Assembly: GCA_021776795.1 (NCBI GenBank)
Contig: JAJFFC010000020.1
Location: 62,001 to 126,000, forward strand
Length of the DNA: 64,000 bases
Direction of reading: 5' to 3'
Source of the DNA: Planctomycetota bacterium
GTDB lineage: Bacteria > Planctomycetota > UBA1135
The notes below the pieces were generated by a model. The model was given only the letters and a program-made list of their open reading frames with translations. It did no database searches and was not told the origin of the DNA. Of this stretch, positions 61,248-64,000 are shown in pieces (the stretch's first letter is position 1; the number at the start of each line of letters is the position of its first letter). The position numbers and the translations under genes were made by a program.

Positions 61248-62384
61248 TCAAGGCGCGTTCAATGGCTCAGTGTGCCATTGCAGCCCCTCTCCATCTGCAG
61301 ACCAATCTCCCAGCAGAATCAGCGGTTCGCCGCTGGGTCCGGTTTCGCTCAGCTGCATGCCGTTGCCAACAATCCAGGTTGGGATTCCTTGCATCTCGGT
61401 GCCATAGCTGGCATGGATATGGCCATTGAGTACCAAGTCGACGCCGAAGTGGTTATAAGCCTCTTGAAGCCATTCGACTTCACCCTGGTGATGCAAGGCA
61501 TGATCCTTTTCCGCTGGAATATGTCCAAGTGCCACGCGCGGGTCGGCCAAAGGGCGGTGAGTGAAGACCACCCAATCGGCTTCCGGATTGGCTTGATCCC
61601 AAAGTTCGCGCACCATCTTGCCGCGGTCCCCGCCACTCGCTGGATAGGTGTCGGCAGCGGTGTCTAAGTTGAGAAAACTGACGCCGCCCAAAGTGAAAAA
61701 ACTATTCCTCGGCCCAAACAAGCGTTGAAAATCCTTCACCGGATGCTCGCGACCACGATGGAAGTCGTGATTGCCAATGGTGGCGTACATCGGGATGCTC
61801 GCCTTCGCTGCATGGGTGGCGGCGTTAAAGATGCCGCGCTCGGTGTAGTGCAAATCACCAAGATGCAACAGGAAGTCTGCACCCAAATCGGCAGCGCGTT
61901 CCAGGGCGATGCCCAGTTCTTTCTCGCCACCGGTGTCGCCAAGCGCCGCAAAGCGATACTGCTCGCGCTGCGGGAAATTCAAGCGCACCATCAGGCCCTG
62001 GTCGGGAGAGACTGGGAGCGCGTACTCACGAACTAGGTTGCGCTGTTCACTAGAGGCAAAGCCATCTTCGATCGCCTCGGGGTGAATATTGCCCACGGAA
62101 AACTGCGCTGTGGTGACCTCTTTACAAGTGACCAAGAACATCGGCTCGGGCACGAAGGCGAAAAACTGCAACACGCCATCTTCCTCGCCTAGGAAGGTGG
62201 CGCCGTCGGCTTCGACGCGGAAGTTCTCCCCTTCCCCGGCGTAGGGCAGGGCTGCTGGCTCCCACTGCAGCGGAGGCAGGCGCAAGCCGAAGACAAACCA
62301 ACCGAGCCCAATCCAGCCTGTGGCAAACAGGCCGATAACCAAGGCCACACGTGCGGGCCAGCGCCACCGGCGGCCGCGCCGCAT
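61248..62384 (-). CDS. Calcineurin-like metallophosphoesterase, membrane-anchored
   Basis: The 378-residue protein has an N-terminal helix (ALVIGLFATGWIGLGWFVFG). The metallophosphatase motifs are in order: FAALGDTGG, LHLGDLHYTE, IGNHDFHRG, FTHRPLADPR and LNGHIHASYG, which hold the two-metal site. The region before residue 145 is a beta domain. The catalytic domain probably faces the periplasm. The start ATG overlaps the stop of rph by one base (TAATG), so it belongs to the birA-rph transcript. The substrate is unknown. Confidence 0.88.
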   Translation of the reverse strand: MRRGRRWRWPARVALVIGLFATGWIGLGWFVFGLRLPPLQWEPAALPYAGEGENFRVEADGATFLGEEDGVLQFFAFVPEPMFLVTCKEVTTAQFSVGNIHPEAIEDGFASSEQRNLVREYALPVSPDQGLMVRLNFPQREQYRFAALGDTGGEKELGIALERAADLGADFLLHLGDLHYTERGIFNAATHAAKASIPMYATIGNHDFHRGREHPVKDFQRLFGPRNSFFTLGGVSFLNLDTAADTYPASGGDRGKMVRELWDQANPEADWVVFTHRPLADPRVALGHIPAEKDHALHHQGEVEWLQEAYNHFGVDLVLNGHIHASYGTEMQGIPTWIVGNGMQLSETGPSGEPLILLGDWSADGEGLQWHTEPLNAP

Positions 62385-63106
62385 TAGGTTTTGACCGCGC
62401 CTACGGCCTCTTGCATGGCTCCCAAAATGCTTGCCGTGCCGCCAAGAGCAAGGTCGAGCAAGCCATCATGCAGGTGGCGGGGGAAGGGCTCGCCTTCTGC
62501 GGTGCCCTGCACTTCAATCAGTTCGCCATCGCCAGTGGCGACTACATTCATGTCGACTTCGGCGGCGAAGTCTTCTTTGTAGTCGAGGTCGAGCAGAAGA
62601 TCATCGCCGACATGGCCGACGGAAATGGCTGCAATCCAGCGCTTCAAGGGCCAGTGCACCAATTTGCCCTTATCAGACATGACATGCAGTGCATCATGCA
62701 AGGCAACCATCGCGCCGCAGATACTGGCACAGCGCGTGCCGCCATCGGCTTGCAGCACATCACAGTCGATGTTCAAGGTGTGGTTAGGTAAACCACGAAG
62801 GTCAATCGCCGCACGCAGGGAGCGGCCAATCAAACGCTGAATTTCCACGCTGCGACCGTCGCGCTTTTGCAGCTCCCGACGTTTCCGCCCCACCACTGCG
62901 CTCGGCAGCATGGCGTATTCTGCGGTGAGCCAACCGGCGCCGGATTCGCGGCGCCAACTGGGCACTCCCTGAGTGACCGTAACCGTGCACAGGACCCGGG
63001 TTTCGCCAGCGTGAACCAACACCGAGCCGTCGGCGTGGTTGGTGTAGCCGCGCTCAAAGCTAAGCGGGCGTAGTTGGTCGGCAAGGCGGCCGTTTTTACG
63101 AGTCAT
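62384..63106 (-). CDS. rph: Ribonuclease PH
   Basis: This phosphorolytic exonuclease trims tRNA 3' ends. The 240-residue protein has RPLSFERGYTNHADGSVLVHAGETRVLCTVTV (key: GYTNHADGSVLV), DGRSVEIQRLIGRSLRAAIDL, DCDVLQADGGTRCASICGA, DLDYKEDF and VQGTAEGEPF, the family signatures in order. ATG 63106 (MTRKNGRLAD) fits the family start and overlaps the birA stop (ATGA); an upstream extension to 63175 is not supported. It is coupled on both sides within a three-gene cluster. Confidence 0.95.
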   Translation of the reverse strand: MTRKNGRLADQLRPLSFERGYTNHADGSVLVHAGETRVLCTVTVTQGVPSWRRESGAGWLTAEYAMLPSAVVGRKRRELQKRDGRSVEIQRLIGRSLRAAIDLRGLPNHTLNIDCDVLQADGGTRCASICGAMVALHDALHVMSDKGKLVHWPLKRWIAAISVGHVGDDLLLDLDYKEDFAAEVDMNVVATGDGELIEVQGTAEGEPFPRHLHDGLLDLALGGTASILGAMQEAVGAVKT

Positions 63107-63945
63107 CGGGTCAGGGCGTGGAGTGAGGTCAACCAACTGAGCGGCCGACGAATGGGGGCCGATTCTGGGCCCCAACAGAGGCCACCGGCGAGCGAGAATT
63201 CTAGCAACGGGCCGCGCACGTCGCTGTGTTCTTCGTGAATGCCGTACGGCGCCCAGCGCTGCAGCAAGCTCAGAAAGCGCTGCTCAAAGGATTCGGGGCC
63301 CGCGCATTGGAACTGACGCAAGCGACGCTCCAGTTGCCACAGCCATTGCGCCAAGAACAGAGTGCGGTCGGGTGCGGGTGCGCCCTCTTCAAGGGCCGCG
63401 TGGAGCGAGGTGGTTCGGTAGGGGGCGATCTCTGCCGGGGGGGCCACACGAAGGTTGATGCCGAGGCCGAGCATGAGGCAGCCTGTTCGGCCTTCGCTGC
63501 CAGACATGAGTTCGCCGAGGAAACCGGCGACCTTGGCGCCATCTAAGAGCAAATCATTAGGCCACTTCAAGGCGACCACGGATTGCTGTCCCGGCCAGGA
63601 TTCCAAGGCATCGGCCAAAGCAACAGCGCTGAGTAAACCAAACACCGGGGCGTCGACCAGACATTCCTTGGCGACCAAGGTCAGCGCCAGATTTTGCTCT
63701 TTCGGTCCGCTCCACCAATCCCGGCTACGACGCCCGCGACCACCTTGCTGTTCTTCCGCACTAAACAAGGTGCCAGAAATGCTCTTGCCACTTGCGAAAG
63801 CTTCGCGCGCGGTGTCATTGGTGCTCGCGCATAGCGGCAGCACCTCTAACCTTGTGGCAAGTTGGCGCGAAGCCGAGAGCAGGCGCAAAAGGCGCGCCCC
63901 ATCGAGCGCTTGGGGCTCTGGCTCAGGCCTGGAAGTGGTCGGCAT
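63103..63945 (-). CDS. birA: Biotin-[acetyl-CoA-carboxylase] ligase
   Basis: This enzyme attaches biotin to the carboxyl carrier protein of acetyl-CoA carboxylase. The 280-residue protein shows CASTNDTAREAF, GGRGRRSRDWWSGPKEQNLALT (biotin loop GRGRRSR) and KWPNDLLLDGAKVAGFLGEL, followed by LGLGINL, all family motifs. There is no N-terminal DNA-binding HTH, so it is a ligase without repressor function. The C-terminal domain is present (REVRGPLLEFSLAGG-like region as DVRGPLLEFSLAGG). It overlaps the upstream partial gene by 23 nt and rph by 4 nt. Confidence 0.92.
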   Translation of the reverse strand: MPTTSRPEPEPQALDGARLLRLLSASRQLATRLEVLPLCASTNDTAREAFASGKSISGTLFSAEEQQGGRGRRSRDWWSGPKEQNLALTLVAKECLVDAPVFGLLSAVALADALESWPGQQSVVALKWPNDLLLDGAKVAGFLGELMSGSEGRTGCLMLGLGINLRVAPPAEIAPYRTTSLHAALEEGAPAPDRTLFLAQWLWQLERRLRQFQCAGPESFEQRFLSLLQRWAPYGIHEEHSDVRGPLLEFSLAGGLCWGPESAPIRRPLSWLTSLHALTR

Positions 63946-64000
63946 GCTCAGCCAGCCGCTGCTTCAGGCGTTCCAGAGTGTTGGTGCGGATTTGGCTGAC
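63923..64000 (-). CDS. C-terminal end of an unidentified gene (runs off the window)
   Basis: The minus strand is open from the window edge to a TGA at 63923-63925. It encodes about 25 residues including IRTNTLERLKQRLAEHADHF, an amphipathic helix. It overlaps the birA start by 23 nt in another frame, a common arrangement in this compact cluster. It is too short to identify. Confidence 0.4.
   Translation of the reverse strand, partial: VSQIRTNTLERLKQRLAEHADHFQA

Overview
The window is dense, mostly high-GC bacterial chromosome with short intergenic gaps. It encodes an outer-membrane-type LPS exporter ATPase (LptB), a GT9 heptosyltransferase-like enzyme, many Sec-signal or lipoprotein-signal proteins, and FG-GAP/ASPIC-UnbV proteins. 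This mix suggests a diderm, probably marine or aquatic, bacterium. I would guess Planctomycetota from the protein families, but that is inference. Many genes carry a TANNNT -10-like box 5-9 nt before the start codon and no Shine-Dalgarno sequence, which points to widespread leaderless transcription; I used this to choose several starts.

Layout. 1-5854: two tandem paralogs, each a beta-propeller/UnbV/thioredoxin-like protein interrupted by an in-frame UGA at the same place and followed by a hairpin at the same distance. These are strong selenoprotein candidates and the main finding. 5897-20854: mostly metabolic and housekeeping genes (fabH, surE, nitroreductase, secreted arginine deiminase, GT-C glycosyltransferase, M3 peptidase, UvrD-type helicase, formate-THF ligase, a TrkA-C membrane protein, LemA). 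20855-21185: a gene-free stretch with a terminator, a nested inverted repeat and a likely structured small RNA ending in an intrinsic terminator. 21186-27007: YihY, a catabolic operon (aldolase-SDR fusion, PEP-hydrolase-like protein, Tm-1-like protein) and an unrecognised gene.

27008-35678 is an accessory region with lower-GC genes. On the left it ends in a second, diverged copy of the 3' end of the neighbouring gene (28079-28189). On the right it holds an extra copy of the promoter and first codons of the DegT aminotransferase (32253-32355). Inside are secreted proteins of unknown function, a SatD-like gene pair, an ExbD-like lipoprotein and three tandem mosaic beta-propeller genes. This reads as DNA acquired by homologous recombination with a related genome.

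35679-64000 returns to core functions: DegT aminotransferase, Hpt protein, AGCS symporter, a DUF669 protein, a degenerate cytidine-deaminase-like protein with ligA, a PLD/EEP pair, tRNA-Val(CAC) whose terminator lies inside the antisense end of a GT9 gene, a symmetric bidirectional promoter, EtfAB, LptB, signal peptidase I with a large insertion, two giant anchored proteins, LepA, RdgB, a TM2 protein, two accessory secreted proteins, and a phosphoesterase-RNase PH-BirA cluster. The first and last genes run off the window.
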